DNA of 64,000 bases from Nocardia paucivorans NBRC 100373. Its GTDB lineage: Bacteria > Actinomycetota > Actinomycetes > Mycobacteriales > Mycobacteriaceae. Both the position numbers and the translations under genes were made by a program. The notes beneath the pieces were generated by a model. That model was not told where the DNA came from and searched no databases. It worked only from the letters and a program-made list of their open reading frames with translations. The first letter of the stretch is position 1. Each line of letters begins with the position of its first letter. The DNA lies in contig NZ_BAGE01000044.1 in the NCBI RefSeq assembly GCF_000308675.1, positions 186,001 through 250,000 on the forward strand, in the 5' to 3' direction. Below are positions 35,946 through 45,594 of this stretch, piece after piece.

Positions 35946-37226
35946 TCAGGGCAGAGCCGCGCAGTTCACGGGCGCAGGCAGATCGGCAAGACGATCGGTC
36001 AACCACTGCTGCGAGGTCGTCAGCGACGGGAAGAAGGCCACATCGTGGGTGCCCAGGAATCCGGCGGCGATGGGGGGCAATGCCGCGTCCGGCTCCAGTT
36101 GGACGATCGCACCGCCGCTGCACCACCGGGCGGCCATATCACGCACGGACGGATATGGCGCTCCCTCGTCGTTCCTGGCCGAGTAGATGCGCACCGGTAC
36201 TGCGGGGGCGGACTTGCCGAGCCGCTGTTCCTCGAATGCCCGCTTCAGCTCCGGGGAGCCATCGATCACGGCCGTGAGCGGCTGTCCGCTGGTGGTCCAT
36301 TGCGAGGTGTGCTGCGGCTGCGCGAAAGTGCTGGAAAGGCCGCCACCACATTTGCCCACCGCATCACGCAGAATCGCCTTACCGGTGTCGTTGAGCGCGG
36401 CATCGAGCACCGGACGGGTCTCCGGGTAATCGGCGGCGATACCGTTGAGCAACCAAGCTATGGCGGGGGCGACACCGGGATGGCCGTCGCTACGCGCGAT
36501 GTAGTCCTGGGGAGCCACCAGCGGTCCGCCGACGTAGGCGCCGCGCAGATTCAGATCGGGGGCGTGTCCCGGCTGCAGTTCGGCCGCGGCCGCGGCGGCC
36601 ATCCCCCCCTGGGAGTAGCCGTAGAGGATGACCGGCGAGTCGGGACCGAGACCGGTGTCGGGCAACCGCAATGCGGCCCGCGCGGAATCCAGGACCGCGT
36701 AGCCCTGCGTTTTACGGTTGAGGAAGTTGTGGACACCCGGCGCGTTGAAATCGTGATAGTCGGTCATCACCACCGCCATACCGCGCGACAACAGTTGATA
36801 GATCGCGATGACGTCGTATTCGAAGACCGCGTCGGCCGGAGGCTGGTATCGGATCACCTGCGACAGCATTGCCGAGGGCGCGCATTCGGGGGACTGCCCC
36901 TGGGTACCGCCCGCATACGCCACCAACGGGCGTTCGCCCGGCCCGTTCCACGGCATGGTCGGCTGGAGAAATGTTCCCACCACCGTGGTCGGCGCGTCGT
37001 GGGTATCGCTACTGGTGTATGTGAGACGGATCGACTTCGCCGGTATCGTTCCGGCCAATCCGGGGACGGATAATGCCAGATGCGACGCTTCGGCACGGAG
37101 AATATCGCCCCCGGCTGCCGGCGACCATGGCTGCGTCGATGCGGGTGGTGCGGCGAGCACCCCACCGCCGACGGTCATGAGGGCTCCTGCCAATGCTGCG
37201 ACCCAGGCGCGTTTTCCGCTCTTCAT
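35946..37226 (-). CDS. Secreted LIP-family lipase
   Basis: 426 residues. The signal peptide is about residues 1-30 (KRAWVAALAGALMTVGGGVL ... AAPPAST). The mature enzyme has the secretory lipase (LIP) layout: the nucleophile motif YGYSQGGMAA, TDYHDFNAPGVHNFL before it, and the acid and His in NDEGAP and GTHDVAFF. The family hydrolyses triacylglycerols or other esters outside the cell. ATG 37226 follows GGAGGATCGAT; a start nine codons upstream lacks support. It stands alone and ends before a strong hairpin. Confidence 0.87.
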   Translation of the reverse strand: MKSGKRAWVAALAGALMTVGGGVLAAPPASTQPWSPAAGGDILRAEASHLALSVPGLAGTIPAKSIRLTYTSSDTHDAPTTVVGTFLQPTMPWNGPGERPLVAYAGGTQGQSPECAPSAMLSQVIRYQPPADAVFEYDVIAIYQLLSRGMAVVMTDYHDFNAPGVHNFLNRKTQGYAVLDSARAALRLPDTGLGPDSPVILYGYSQGGMAAAAAAELQPGHAPDLNLRGAYVGGPLVAPQDYIARSDGHPGVAPAIAWLLNGIAADYPETRPVLDAALNDTGKAILRDAVGKCGGGLSSTFAQPQHTSQWTTSGQPLTAVIDGSPELKRAFEEQRLGKSAPAVPVRIYSARNDEGAPYPSVRDMAARWCSGGAIVQLEPDAALPPIAAGFLGTHDVAFFPSLTTSQQWLTDRLADLPAPVNCAALP

Positions 37227-37513
37227 ATCGATCCTCCATGCGATGTTGTCCATCCAGGGCCGCTACCGAAGCGAAAGGACACGCCTACCGCGAGGCGATA
37301 CGACATCGCCGGTCGGCGGATCGTGAGCGGAAAACCGTGCCGTCTCGTTCGGTAGAGCCAGATCGAATACTGCGAGTAACTCTGTCGAGCACGGAACCAG
37401 GCATATGCACTTCTCGTTGTCGAGAGTCAGCCTATGTCATGTAGTGGACACAAGCCGGGAGGCTGTCACGTCGATTCGTCCCGGGTCGGCCGCCGCTCGC
37501 CTCCGGCCGGCCG

Positions 37514-37800
37514 GTGGGTACGACCGGCATGTCGGCATATGACCGCTCGGATGGACCGCCTGCATTCGGCGAGTCGCGACGCCCTCGACGGACGGCACGG
37601 CGGCTCCGGGTGTCGGCCATCGCGGCCCGGGAGTTCGCGGCGCACGGACCACACGGTGCCCCGACAGCAGCGATCACGGAGGCCAGGGGTCACGCAGGCA
37701 CACGTCCCCCGAATATTCGGGACGAGGAAAACCCTGTGCCCGAGCCGGCCCGGACGGTTCTCGAACGCCTCGACACCGGATGTGCGACGCGGCCGAAGGC
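37514..37800 (+). pseudogene. Remnant of a TetR regulator
   Basis: In one frame RRLRVSAIAAREFAAHGPHG (about 37600-37660) looks like the first helix of TetR proteins. In a shifted frame VTQAHVPRIFGTRKTL (37683-37735) matches the recognition helix and the following FGTKKAL. The rest has decayed. No product is expected. Confidence 0.4.
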
Positions 37801-37904
37801 AGAACCGGGCGGACCGGCGGGCACGGTCGAAGGCGAACCAGCGAGGTACGAAATTCTCGGTGCGGCGGGGGAATCGGTGGCAATGCTGGTCCGGGGAGCC
37901 GGCG

Positions 37905-38267
37905 ATGCGCAGCCGTCGGGGACGTACGCGGTGGACCGCCACCCTCCCGGACGGAAGAACCCTGGTGGGTTATCGGGGACAGATCGCCTGGTGGGTGGTG
38001 TGGTGGTTGTTGTCTCCACTGTTCGCCGTCCTGGCAGTGGGCATGATCCTGGGCGGAGGCGGTGATCTACCGCGGATGCCGCGGCGAATCCGCCGGCGAG
38101 ACGACGGAACCGGAACGATCCCGCTGGATTACCGCGGAGACGTGTTGCGCGTGGTCGACGGACAGTGGGATCTCCGCTTCCTCACGGGTCTCACCGCCCT
38201 ACTGGGGAGTCACGCGGGGTTGATGGGATCACCGTGGGACACGGTGGATAGCCTGGCCGGACCGTAG
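37905..38267 (+). CDS. Small membrane protein, unknown family
   Basis: 120 residues. It starts MRSRRGRTRWTATLPDGRTL. One long hydrophobic segment lies at about 27-50 (IAWWVVWWLLSPLFAVLAVG), followed by a basic loop (PRRIRRRDDG) and a soluble end VLRVVDGQWDLRFLTGLTAL. GGGGAG precedes the ATG. No family is recognised. The neighbour upstream is a decayed TetR gene. Confidence 0.6.
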   Translation: MRSRRGRTRWTATLPDGRTLVGYRGQIAWWVVWWLLSPLFAVLAVGMILGGGGDLPRMPRRIRRRDDGTGTIPLDYRGDVLRVVDGQWDLRFLTGLTALLGSHAGLMGSPWDTVDSLAGP

Positions 38268-38327
38268 TATGCCGGAATAGATCGACGGTGCGGCCGGGCT
38301 TCGCATAGATGTCCACGGCGCCGGATC

Positions 38328-39302
38328 TCACCAGCGGTTGCGTGTTTCCTCCGCCCAACCGACCACACCGTCGAGATCCAACCAACGCCCGCCATCGGTC
38401 CGGACGCGGCCGAAGAAGTTCCCGAAACACTGGTGGGTGTCATTGGCCACCACGAGCAGCTCCGTTCTCGCCACCCGGGTGTGGAACGGCCGGAACTCGA
38501 CCTCGACCCGCTCGCCGGTGATATGCCAGGGCCGCAACCAATTCTCGCGATCGTAGTCCCACCGCAATTCCTCGCCGATCTTGTGGATCCGGCCGTCGAC
38601 GACGAGCGCGTTCTCGGTGCTGCCGGTGCCGTCGGTCCACTTGCCGCCGAATTGGATCCCCAGCCCGGGTTTACTGCCGGCGGCCCAGTTCCAGGTGATG
38701 GCGTACGGCCATTTGCCGCGGCCGTGGTCCAGTACCGCGAAGGCATTCTCGAAGAGGTATTCCCGCTCGCCCAGGACAAGGGTCCCGGCAATCGGTCTCC
38801 CCACGTCCTTGACCGTGTACTGGAAGCGCCGCTCGCTCCAGGGCACGACCACACCCAACGATTCATGACCGGCGGGCAGTTCGGCGTGGGCCGTCAGCCG
38901 CACGCCGGGCGCGTGGGCCTCGATTCGGGTTCCGGCCTCCTCGTTCGACAATGTGATGTCGATACCGCCGCCGCGTACCGAGGCGACCCCCGCACCGCTG
39001 CGTTCGCCCAGGACCGCGCCCCGGGCGAACGGCACCACAGCGTCCCGTGTGGTCTCCTCACCGGTGCGCCGATCGAGGATGTAGATCCCGTACACCCCGG
39101 CATAGTCGAGCGAGGACGCGACGAGGCCGACAATGTGGCGCGGTGTGACGATGCCCCAGTATTCCCAACGTTTACCGCGGCCCCACCCCCGGAGGTTGGC
39201 CCGATGCAGGGGCCGCCGCGTCCATCCGACGGCGTCCGGGTCGAGTCGGCCGTCCGGGCGGCACAACTCGACGGGCACGGTGATCTCGCGTTCCGTTGTC
39301 AT
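38328..39302 (-). CDS. DUF2804 protein
   Basis: 324 residues matching the DUF2804 family. It has an early WTRRPLHRANLRGWGRGKRW, the IVGLVASSLDYAGVYGIYIL strand region, and HGRGKWPYAITWNWAAGS with GIQFGGKWTDGTGSTENAL at the centre. It ends with NDTHQCFGNFFGRVRTDG. The fold is related to lipocalin/hydroxyneurosporene-synthase-like barrels; function is unknown, possibly lipid binding. ATG 39302 was preferred to the GTG three codons before it. No operon partner. Confidence 0.85.
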   Translation of the reverse strand: MTTEREITVPVELCRPDGRLDPDAVGWTRRPLHRANLRGWGRGKRWEYWGIVTPRHIVGLVASSLDYAGVYGIYILDRRTGEETTRDAVVPFARGAVLGERSGAGVASVRGGGIDITLSNEEAGTRIEAHAPGVRLTAHAELPAGHESLGVVVPWSERRFQYTVKDVGRPIAGTLVLGEREYLFENAFAVLDHGRGKWPYAITWNWAAGSKPGLGIQFGGKWTDGTGSTENALVVDGRIHKIGEELRWDYDRENWLRPWHITGERVEVEFRPFHTRVARTELLVVANDTHQCFGNFFGRVRTDGGRWLDLDGVVGWAEETRNRW

Positions 39303-39401
39303 CCCGTCCACAGCTCCTCACCGCCCGCCGACCACACGACGGCGGACACCACTCGGTCGTACGACCGTATCGAAGCACAGCGCCGGTCGACCCCATCGCG
39401 G

Positions 39402-40637
39402 CTACGTCCCGATATCGACCACCCGCGCCCAGGGCGGTGTCCGTTCCGGAATGTAATAGGGATCGTGTCCGCCCTGCCGCGGGTTCTCTCGACGGAACAG
39501 TCCGACCACTGTCCGGCATGCGGGTCGGTCGGTCGGCCAGGGCGTCCGGCCGTCGGTCAGCACGACGAGCACATCCGGTCGGGGCCGACTGTGAAGCGCC
39601 TTGGCGAAGCCGGAGCGCAGATCCGTGCCCCCACCACCCACCAACGGTATCCCCTCGGCCCGGCACAACGGGTGCGCGACCCGGGCCGCCGCATCACACG
39701 ACATCACGGTGACGAGATCGCGACGACCGCCCACGGCCCGGGAGATCGCGGCCACCTCGAGTAGCGCGCTGCCCAGTTCGGCATCGCTGACCGAGCCCGA
39801 GGTATCGATGATCACGGCCACCCGAGGCGGGGTGCGCCGCAGACTCGGCAGCACCACCCCGGGCAGGCCGGCCGAACGCCGCGCCGGGCGCCCGTAGGTG
39901 TAGTCCTCGCCGATACCGGGGGCGGAGGCCGCCGAACGGATGGCTGCCCCCAGCAGATCCCGCCACGGTTGCGGCGGGTGGAATACCTCCTCCGCCCACC
40001 GTCGCCACCCCTCGGGCGTATTTCCCGGGCGGCCGACAATGCCCTGCGCCACTCGGAATCGCACCGCGTCGCGTTCCTGCTCGCCGAGGCCGTTCGCGCC
40101 GTCCGGCCCCAATTCCCATTCACGGTCGAGGCCGTCGGCACCGCTACCGCAGTCGAGCCAGGACAAACCGTCCGTGTACGGCCCCAGTCGAAACTGACGC
40201 AGGTAGTCCTCCATGAGCTCACCGCCGGCCAAACCCAGGGTCGACGGCAGGACGGCCCCCTCGGGCAGAACCAGCCCATCACCGAACGCGTCGTCGTTGA
40301 TCTCGGCGTCGGCAGCGATATTCATGCGCAGTCGCTCCGCCGGGTCGGTCAGGCCGTGTGCGCGAGCGAATCGGTCACTGCGACCGTGATGGTCACGTAG
40401 GAGATGCGATACCTCGTGCACCAGCACCGAGGCCAGTTCTTCCACCGGTGTGCGGTCCACGAACACCGGCGAGACATAACACCGCCAGTACCGGTCCACG
40501 CCCATTGTCGGGACCCGCCGGGACTCGACGATATGCAGCGCGTACAGGGCGGTCGCCAGATAGGGCCGGGCCCGGACGGCGTGCAGGCGGGCGGCGAAGA
40601 CCTTGTCGAGACCCACCTGCGGGATGTCCGGCGTCAT
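39402..40637 (-). CDS. VWA-containing protein with HExxH (DUF2201-like predicted metallopeptidase)
   Basis: 411 residues. The N-terminal part carries a zinc-protease-like motif LVHEVSHLLRDHHG at about 73-86 (His-Glu-x-x-His), and the C-terminal part has a von Willebrand A-type fold with MIDAS residues in IIDTSGSVSD and GGGGTDLRSG. This pairing is the COG3864 type, usually encoded next to a MoxR-type AAA+ ATPase, as here (4-bp ATGA overlap with the upstream ATPase gene). The complex is thought to remodel or process proteins; its target is unknown. Confidence 0.83.
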   Translation of the reverse strand: MTPDIPQVGLDKVFAARLHAVRARPYLATALYALHIVESRRVPTMGVDRYWRCYVSPVFVDRTPVEELASVLVHEVSHLLRDHHGRSDRFARAHGLTDPAERLRMNIAADAEINDDAFGDGLVLPEGAVLPSTLGLAGGELMEDYLRQFRLGPYTDGLSWLDCGSGADGLDREWELGPDGANGLGEQERDAVRFRVAQGIVGRPGNTPEGWRRWAEEVFHPPQPWRDLLGAAIRSAASAPGIGEDYTYGRPARRSAGLPGVVLPSLRRTPPRVAVIIDTSGSVSDAELGSALLEVAAISRAVGGRRDLVTVMSCDAAARVAHPLCRAEGIPLVGGGGTDLRSGFAKALHSRPRPDVLVVLTDGRTPWPTDRPACRTVVGLFRRENPRQGGHDPYYIPERTPPWARVVDIGT

Positions 40638-41881
40638 CGACCCACCCGCGCGGCGACACGGGACGCCGCATGGTCCGCCTCTCGGGATATCGAGACCGTT
40701 CCGGCGAGTTGTTCGATCGATGCCGGCACCGTCCAGTTGTCCCGGCGCAAGGTGGCGAGAGTGGTGGCGGGGACGACGACCAGATCCGCCGGCCCCGTTT
40801 CCACCGCTTCGACCAGAAGCGCCCAGGCCGCATCCCAGCGGGATTGCGTCGGACGACGGCGGACCGCGGCCACCACCGCATCGAGCGCCGCCTGACGTAG
40901 ATCACCGCGTTCGGGCAGTTCGGCGGCGGTCGGATCGGCGAGCAGCACCTCGGGATCGGGCAGATCCATCCGATCCATACTGGTCAACAGCTCGAATCCG
41001 GGCCCGTCGCCCACGGCGCCCCGGACCAACAGGGACAGCACCTCCCGGGGAGAGCCGGCGGCGGTGGCGAAGGCGACCAACCGCAGTGTCATCTCCCAGC
41101 TGCGCGGCGACGGCCAGGCCCCACCCCGCCGGGTTTCACCGGTGGGGAGCCGGTGCACGAGGTTTGGGCGTCCCGCGAGCAGCCCACACACCGCGCGGCG
41201 AGCGAAAACCACCGCCTCCGTGAACTTCTCCGGATCGAGCCGAGGCAAGGTTGCGCGCGGCCAGGTCCCGCCGAGACCTCGGACGACCACCTCGTGGTCG
41301 TGGGTCCAGTGCAGGTGCACGAACCGGTTGGCCAGCGGTGGGCTCAGTTCCCAGCCATCGGCAGCGGAGGAACGCGGGTTGGCGGCCGCCACGAGACGCA
41401 CCCCGGGTGGGAGTCGGAGGGCGCCGATCCGGCGTTCGAGAACGAGGCGCAGCAGAGCGGCCTGCACGGCCGGCGGCGCCGTCGACAGCTCGTCCAGGAA
41501 CAGCAGCCCCTTACCTGCCCGGACGAGTCGCACGGCCCAGTCCGGCGGAGCCATCGGAACACCGTGTTCGGCGGGGTCGTCGCCGACGATGGGCAGACCG
41601 GAGAAGTCCGATGGCTCGTGCACACTAGCGATCACCGTGGTCAGTGGTAGGTCCAGCGATTCGGCGAGCCGAGTGAGGGCCGCGGTCTTACCTATCCCTG
41701 GCTCACCCCACAACAACACGGGTAGGTCGGCGGCCACGGCCAGTGTCAGGGCTTCCAGTTGGGTGTCGGGTCGCGGTTCGGTGGTCGTCTCGCCGAGCAG
41801 GGTCAACAATTCCCCGGCGGCGTCGAGTTGGGAGGGGTGGGTGTGGTTCGCCGTGGGGGCGCATGAGGTATGAGCAGACAT
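40634..41881 (-). CDS. MoxR-type AAA+ ATPase
   Basis: 415 residues. Walker A GEPGIGKTAAL near 60, Walker B GLLFLDELSTAPP near 130, sensor VAAANPRSSAADG and arginine-finger region ANRFVHLHW follow in order. C-terminal lid helices extend to the end. Such ATPases act as chaperones with a VWA partner. ATG 41881 follows AAGGTGATC. Second gene of the three-gene operon 43343 to 39402; its stop overlaps the next start as ATGA. Confidence 0.88.
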   Translation of the reverse strand: MSAHTSCAPTANHTHPSQLDAAGELLTLLGETTTEPRPDTQLEALTLAVAADLPVLLWGEPGIGKTAALTRLAESLDLPLTTVIASVHEPSDFSGLPIVGDDPAEHGVPMAPPDWAVRLVRAGKGLLFLDELSTAPPAVQAALLRLVLERRIGALRLPPGVRLVAAANPRSSAADGWELSPPLANRFVHLHWTHDHEVVVRGLGGTWPRATLPRLDPEKFTEAVVFARRAVCGLLAGRPNLVHRLPTGETRRGGAWPSPRSWEMTLRLVAFATAAGSPREVLSLLVRGAVGDGPGFELLTSMDRMDLPDPEVLLADPTAAELPERGDLRQAALDAVVAAVRRRPTQSRWDAAWALLVEAVETGPADLVVVPATTLATLRRDNWTVPASIEQLAGTVSISREADHAASRVAARVGR

Positions 41882-41957
41882 GGATAGATCACCTTCGGGT
41901 CGAGAAGTGTCCGGGTCGAGAAAAGTCCGGTTGACGGATGGGAACGCGGAGCAGGTG

Positions 41958-43343
41958 TCAGCGGGAGGTGGCGTGGCGCGGGTGCGCGCGATGATCGCGG
42001 CGGCGACCGGGTGATATACGGGTGGGCCCGGCTCCGACCAATCCGGCCCGGAACATGCCGTAGGTGATTCGCTGTCGCGCGGCCGCCTCCAACGCGTCCC
42101 GTAACGGTCCGTCGCGCAACACGGCGTCGGGGCCGAGCAGGTCTTCGACAACGGCCAGCGCTCCGGCGATATCGCCATGGCGCAAACGCTCACGAACACC
42201 GGTCAGGCAATCCGGGTGACGATGAGCCCGATCGATGGCCTGTAGGCACGGCAGCGGTGTGCCGGTCAGGGCGGCCAGCAGCTCCTCCCGACGAATCTCG
42301 GCCGGGCCGTGATCGAGCGCGGCCAACACACCGTCGACCGGCCCGATCCGGTGTTGTTCCCCTCGACACTCCACCAGGTACACCGGGCCGGGCCGGCCCG
42401 CGGCGCGAAACGTATCGGCCGGGGGTCGGTTCGGAACCAATGCCGCGGTGACCAAGGGATGCAGCCGGTCGACCGTTATCGCACCGGCACGGATCAGTTC
42501 CAGATCGGGAAGCACCCAGGTCGCCGCATCGGGCAGGACCGGCAGCGCGGAGATCCTGCCCCGCGGATATTCCGCGATTCGCAGCGTGGGCGGATCCCCG
42601 CCGTGCGGGGCCGATTCCACGACCACCTCTCGCCGGGTCCCGAACCGCACCCGCACCGGACCGGTCGGTCGCCCCTCGGCGCGCAGCAGAATCCCCACCT
42701 CGTCCGCCCACCGGTGGAGGGCGCACCGGTCGGGCGCCCTCGTCGACAGCTCGGGGTCGATACCGCCGGTCGGGCCGGATAGATCTGCTCCGCACCGTAT
42801 CCGGAGCTCATCGACCCGGCGCGCATCCCACAGGTGCCGGTGAAGATCGAGCCGAAAGCGCCGATCGGGGCGGGGATGCGGATGCGGGCCGATATCGGAG
42901 CGGGATCCGTCCCATAGGGCGAGACCGATCCGCTGACCCGCATCCGCCCAGGCGGGGGCGGTTCGCACCACCAGGAACACCGAACTCGTTGCGCCGCGGT
43001 GTCGTCCGGGCTCCGGCGGACCGTAGCGGGCCAGGGCGATGGTCAGCCCCGGTCGCAGCAATCCGTCGGGCGCCACCCGGGGCAGATGCCACCGCAACAG
43101 ATCGGGAGCGAGATGGCGCAGATCGTCCCTGACTCGGTCCGCGACCTCTAGGCCGTGCTCACGGACCAGGGCGCGTAGGTCGATATCGATATCGAAACCT
43201 GCTGCGGCACATGCCCCGACCCAGTCGCCGACGGCACGCCGGGCGGTTGCGGTTTCGATCATGACGGGCGGCACGGCGAACTCGCGCACGCGCAGCCAGA
43301 GGGAAAGGCGGGAATCGTTCCCGTTCGTGATTCGAGCGCCCAT
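41958..43343 (-). CDS. Hypothetical protein, first gene of the MoxR/VWA operon
   Basis: 461 residues with no recognised domain. The N-terminal third contains a helical part (RRAVGDWVGACAAAGFDIDI, LALVREHGLEVADRVRDDL). A mixed strand region follows with repeated arginine-rich stretches (RRFRLDLHRHLWDARRVDEL, VRFGTRREVVVESAPHGG). The end is helical (LRDALEAAARQRITYGMF). It lies 76 bp upstream of the ATPase on the same strand and is probably the target-binding or adaptor part of the system. ATG 43343 or 43349. Confidence 0.68.
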   Translation of the reverse strand: MGARITNGNDSRLSLWLRVREFAVPPVMIETATARRAVGDWVGACAAAGFDIDIDLRALVREHGLEVADRVRDDLRHLAPDLLRWHLPRVAPDGLLRPGLTIALARYGPPEPGRHRGATSSVFLVVRTAPAWADAGQRIGLALWDGSRSDIGPHPHPRPDRRFRLDLHRHLWDARRVDELRIRCGADLSGPTGGIDPELSTRAPDRCALHRWADEVGILLRAEGRPTGPVRVRFGTRREVVVESAPHGGDPPTLRIAEYPRGRISALPVLPDAATWVLPDLELIRAGAITVDRLHPLVTAALVPNRPPADTFRAAGRPGPVYLVECRGEQHRIGPVDGVLAALDHGPAEIRREELLAALTGTPLPCLQAIDRAHRHPDCLTGVRERLRHGDIAGALAVVEDLLGPDAVLRDGPLRDALEAAARQRITYGMFRAGLVGAGPTRISPGRRRDHRAHPRHATSR

Positions 43344-43518
43344 CAGCACTCACCGTGCACGAACAGGACCCCCAATCTTTGATCAGAAGTTGTCAGCATC
43401 GCGTTGATCATATCGCCCCGCGACGATCCCGGCCATTCATGCTTCGATGTCTGCACTGAGTGCGGAGCGGCGCGAACCACCGCGCCCCCCGCACCTGGGT
43501 GAACGGGAGGAATCGCGA

Positions 43519-44898
43519 ATGTCCGAGACCACTACCCCGAATCCGGCCGTCGGTGACGACGACCGGATACCGAACGCCGAACCGGTATCGTCCCGGGCGG
43601 CGACGCGGCGCGCGGCCTGGAACACGCTGCGTGGATCGTCGGGCAATCTCGTCGAGTGGTACGACGTCTACGTCTACACGGTGTTCGCCTCGTATTTCGA
43701 AGGCCACTTCTTCGATTCGGCGGACAAGAACTCCACCGTCTACGTGTATGCGATCTTCGCCGTCACCTTCCTCATGCGTCCGGTTGGTTCGTGGTTCTTC
43801 GGCCGCTACGCCGACCGGCACGGCCGGCGCGCGGCGCTCATGTTCAGTGTTTCGCTCATGGCGGTGTGTTCGCTGGTCATCGCCATCGCGCCGGGACGGG
43901 AAGTAATCGGCGGGGGCGCCGCCGTGATCCTGCTTTTGTGCAGGCTGGTGCAGGGGTTCGCCACCGGCGGCGAGTACGGCGCCTCGGCCACCTATATGTC
44001 CGAGGCCGCCACCCGGGAACGCCGCGGCTTCTTGTCGTCGTTCCAGTACGTGACCCTGGTCGGCGGGCACGTCCTGGCGCAGCTCACCCTGTTGGTGCTC
44101 CAGGTGTTTCTGGACAAGGAGGGAATCTCCGAGTTCGGTTGGCGCATCGCCTTCTTCCTCGGCGGGGTCGCCGCGATCATTGTGTTCTGGTTGCGGCGCA
44201 GCATGGACGAATCGCTCAGCGCGGAACAGCTCGAGGCGGTCCGCCGAGGTGCGGACTCCGAATCGGGTTCATTGCGGGAACTGGTGCTCAACCACTGGCG
44301 TCCGCTGCTGCTGTGTTTCTCGATCACCATGGGCGGCACCCTCGCCTTCTACACCTACAGCGTGAATGCCCCCGCCATGATCAAAACGGCATTCGAGGGT
44401 CGGGGAATGACCGCCACCTGGCTCAACCTCGCCGGGTTGGTCTTCCTCATGGTGGTGCAACCGATCGGCGGATGGATCAGCGACAGGGTGGGCCGCAAAC
44501 CCGTGCTGGTGTTCTTCGGGATCGGCGGGGTCGGCTACACCTGGTTCCTCATCACCTATCTGCAGAACGCGACCTCGGTGGCGGCGACCCTATTGGTGAC
44601 CTGCGTCGGCTATGTCGTGCTCACCGGCTACACATCCATCAATGCCATCGTCAAGGCCGAACTGTTCCCGTCACATATTCGGGCCCTGGGTGTCGGTGTC
44701 GGATACGCCTTGGCCAACTCGGCTTTCGGTGGCACCGCGCCGATGATCTACCAGGCCGCGAAGAACTCCGGACAGGTGATGTGGTTCATCGTGTACGTCA
44801 CCATCGTCGTCTTCGTCTCCCTTTCGGTGTACCTATTCGCCCTGAAGAACAAGGGTGAGACCGCACTCGATCGGGAACAAGGGCACGCGTTCCGTTAG
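43519..44898 (+). CDS. MFS transporter, metabolite:H+ symporter (KgtP/ShiA-like)
   Basis: 459 residues. The MHS-family signature is clear: GNLVEWYDVYVYTVFASYF at about 40-58, RPVGSWFFGRYADRHGRR near 90 and RLVQGFATGGEYGASATYMS near 145. The middle loop and AELFPSHIRALGVGVGYAL follow. Such transporters import dicarboxylates, shikimate or osmolytes with protons. The substrate is not visible. ATG follows GGAGGAAT. It stands alone. Confidence 0.87.
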   Translation: MSETTTPNPAVGDDDRIPNAEPVSSRAATRRAAWNTLRGSSGNLVEWYDVYVYTVFASYFEGHFFDSADKNSTVYVYAIFAVTFLMRPVGSWFFGRYADRHGRRAALMFSVSLMAVCSLVIAIAPGREVIGGGAAVILLLCRLVQGFATGGEYGASATYMSEAATRERRGFLSSFQYVTLVGGHVLAQLTLLVLQVFLDKEGISEFGWRIAFFLGGVAAIIVFWLRRSMDESLSAEQLEAVRRGADSESGSLRELVLNHWRPLLLCFSITMGGTLAFYTYSVNAPAMIKTAFEGRGMTATWLNLAGLVFLMVVQPIGGWISDRVGRKPVLVFFGIGGVGYTWFLITYLQNATSVAATLLVTCVGYVVLTGYTSINAIVKAELFPSHIRALGVGVGYALANSAFGGTAPMIYQAAKNSGQVMWFIVYVTIVVFVSLSVYLFALKNKGETALDREQGHAFR

Positions 44899-44945
44899 CT
44901 CCCGATGGGTCTCGGCTCGTCTCGGGGGATCGCCGATATTCATCG

Positions 44946-45545
44946 TCACTCGACCGGGCCGCGTAGGGCGCCGATCATGTCGAGCGCGATCTGCCCCGCT
45001 TCCCGCCGCGTCCGCTCATCGGTCGTATCGGCCAGACTCCAGGCCAACTCGGTGAGCAGTCCGTAGATGGCGCGGACCGTGAGCTCGGTCGAGCGGGGCC
45101 GGAAAACACCTTCTCGGACCAGCCGATCCACCGCTCGGCCGATCAGACCGAGCGTGTACCGCTCGTCGAGTTCGCGCCACCGGTCCCAGCCCAGCGCGAA
45201 CGGCCCCTCCTGCAGCACGATGCGTTGATAGGCCACATCGGTGCATTCGTCGAGGAACACGTTCAGGGCCCGGACGGTGGTGTCCCAGGAGTCGCCGGGT
45301 TCACCGATCGCGCTCGTCAGACGTTCGGTCAATTCCTGTTCGACCTGTTCGAACACGGCCTCGAACAACCCCTGTTTACCGCCGAAGTGGTGGTACACCG
45401 CGCCCCGGGTCAGGCGGGCGGCCCGTGCGATCTCGTCGGCGGAGAGCTCGGAGTATCGCTGTTCGATGAACAGCCGGCGGGCCGTCTCCAGGAGAGCGGA
45501 TCGGGTGGCTTCGGCGTATTCCGCACGTCGTCCCTTGACAGTCAC
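44946..45545 (-). CDS. TetR family regulator, divergent from the amine oxidase
   Basis: 199 residues. The helix-turn-helix runs from about 20 to 58 (ELSADEIARAARLTRGAVYH, HHFGGKQGLFEAVF). The C-terminal domain resembles TetR_C_33-type proteins. GTG 45545 was chosen because the family starts with the VKGRRAEYAEATRSALL stretch; the longer reading crosses the intergenic operator. Its 49-bp gap to the divergent amine-oxidase gene carries the palindrome at 45566, implying control of that gene. Confidence 0.85.
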   Translation of the reverse strand: MTVKGRRAEYAEATRSALLETARRLFIEQRYSELSADEIARAARLTRGAVYHHFGGKQGLFEAVFEQVEQELTERLTSAIGEPGDSWDTTVRALNVFLDECTDVAYQRIVLQEGPFALGWDRWRELDERYTLGLIGRAVDRLVREGVFRPRSTELTVRAIYGLLTELAWSLADTTDERTRREAGQIALDMIGALRGPVE

Positions 45546-45565
45546 ATCGATAAGGTTACATTTAC

Positions 45566-45578
45566 ATACATCGTGTAT
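45566..45578. promoter_or_regulatory. Palindrome ATACA-TCG-TGTAT between divergent genes
   Basis: 13 bp, arms ATACA and TGTAT, 17 bp before the amine-oxidase start and 21 bp before the tetR start. Likely TetR site controlling both. Confidence 0.5.
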
Positions 45579-45594
45579 CTGAGATGTTAGGTGT

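Noticed and set aside
35763-37073. 436-codon plus-strand frame opposite the LIP lipase
   Set aside because: Shadow frame; the minus strand has a signal peptide, ribosome-binding site and catalytic motif.
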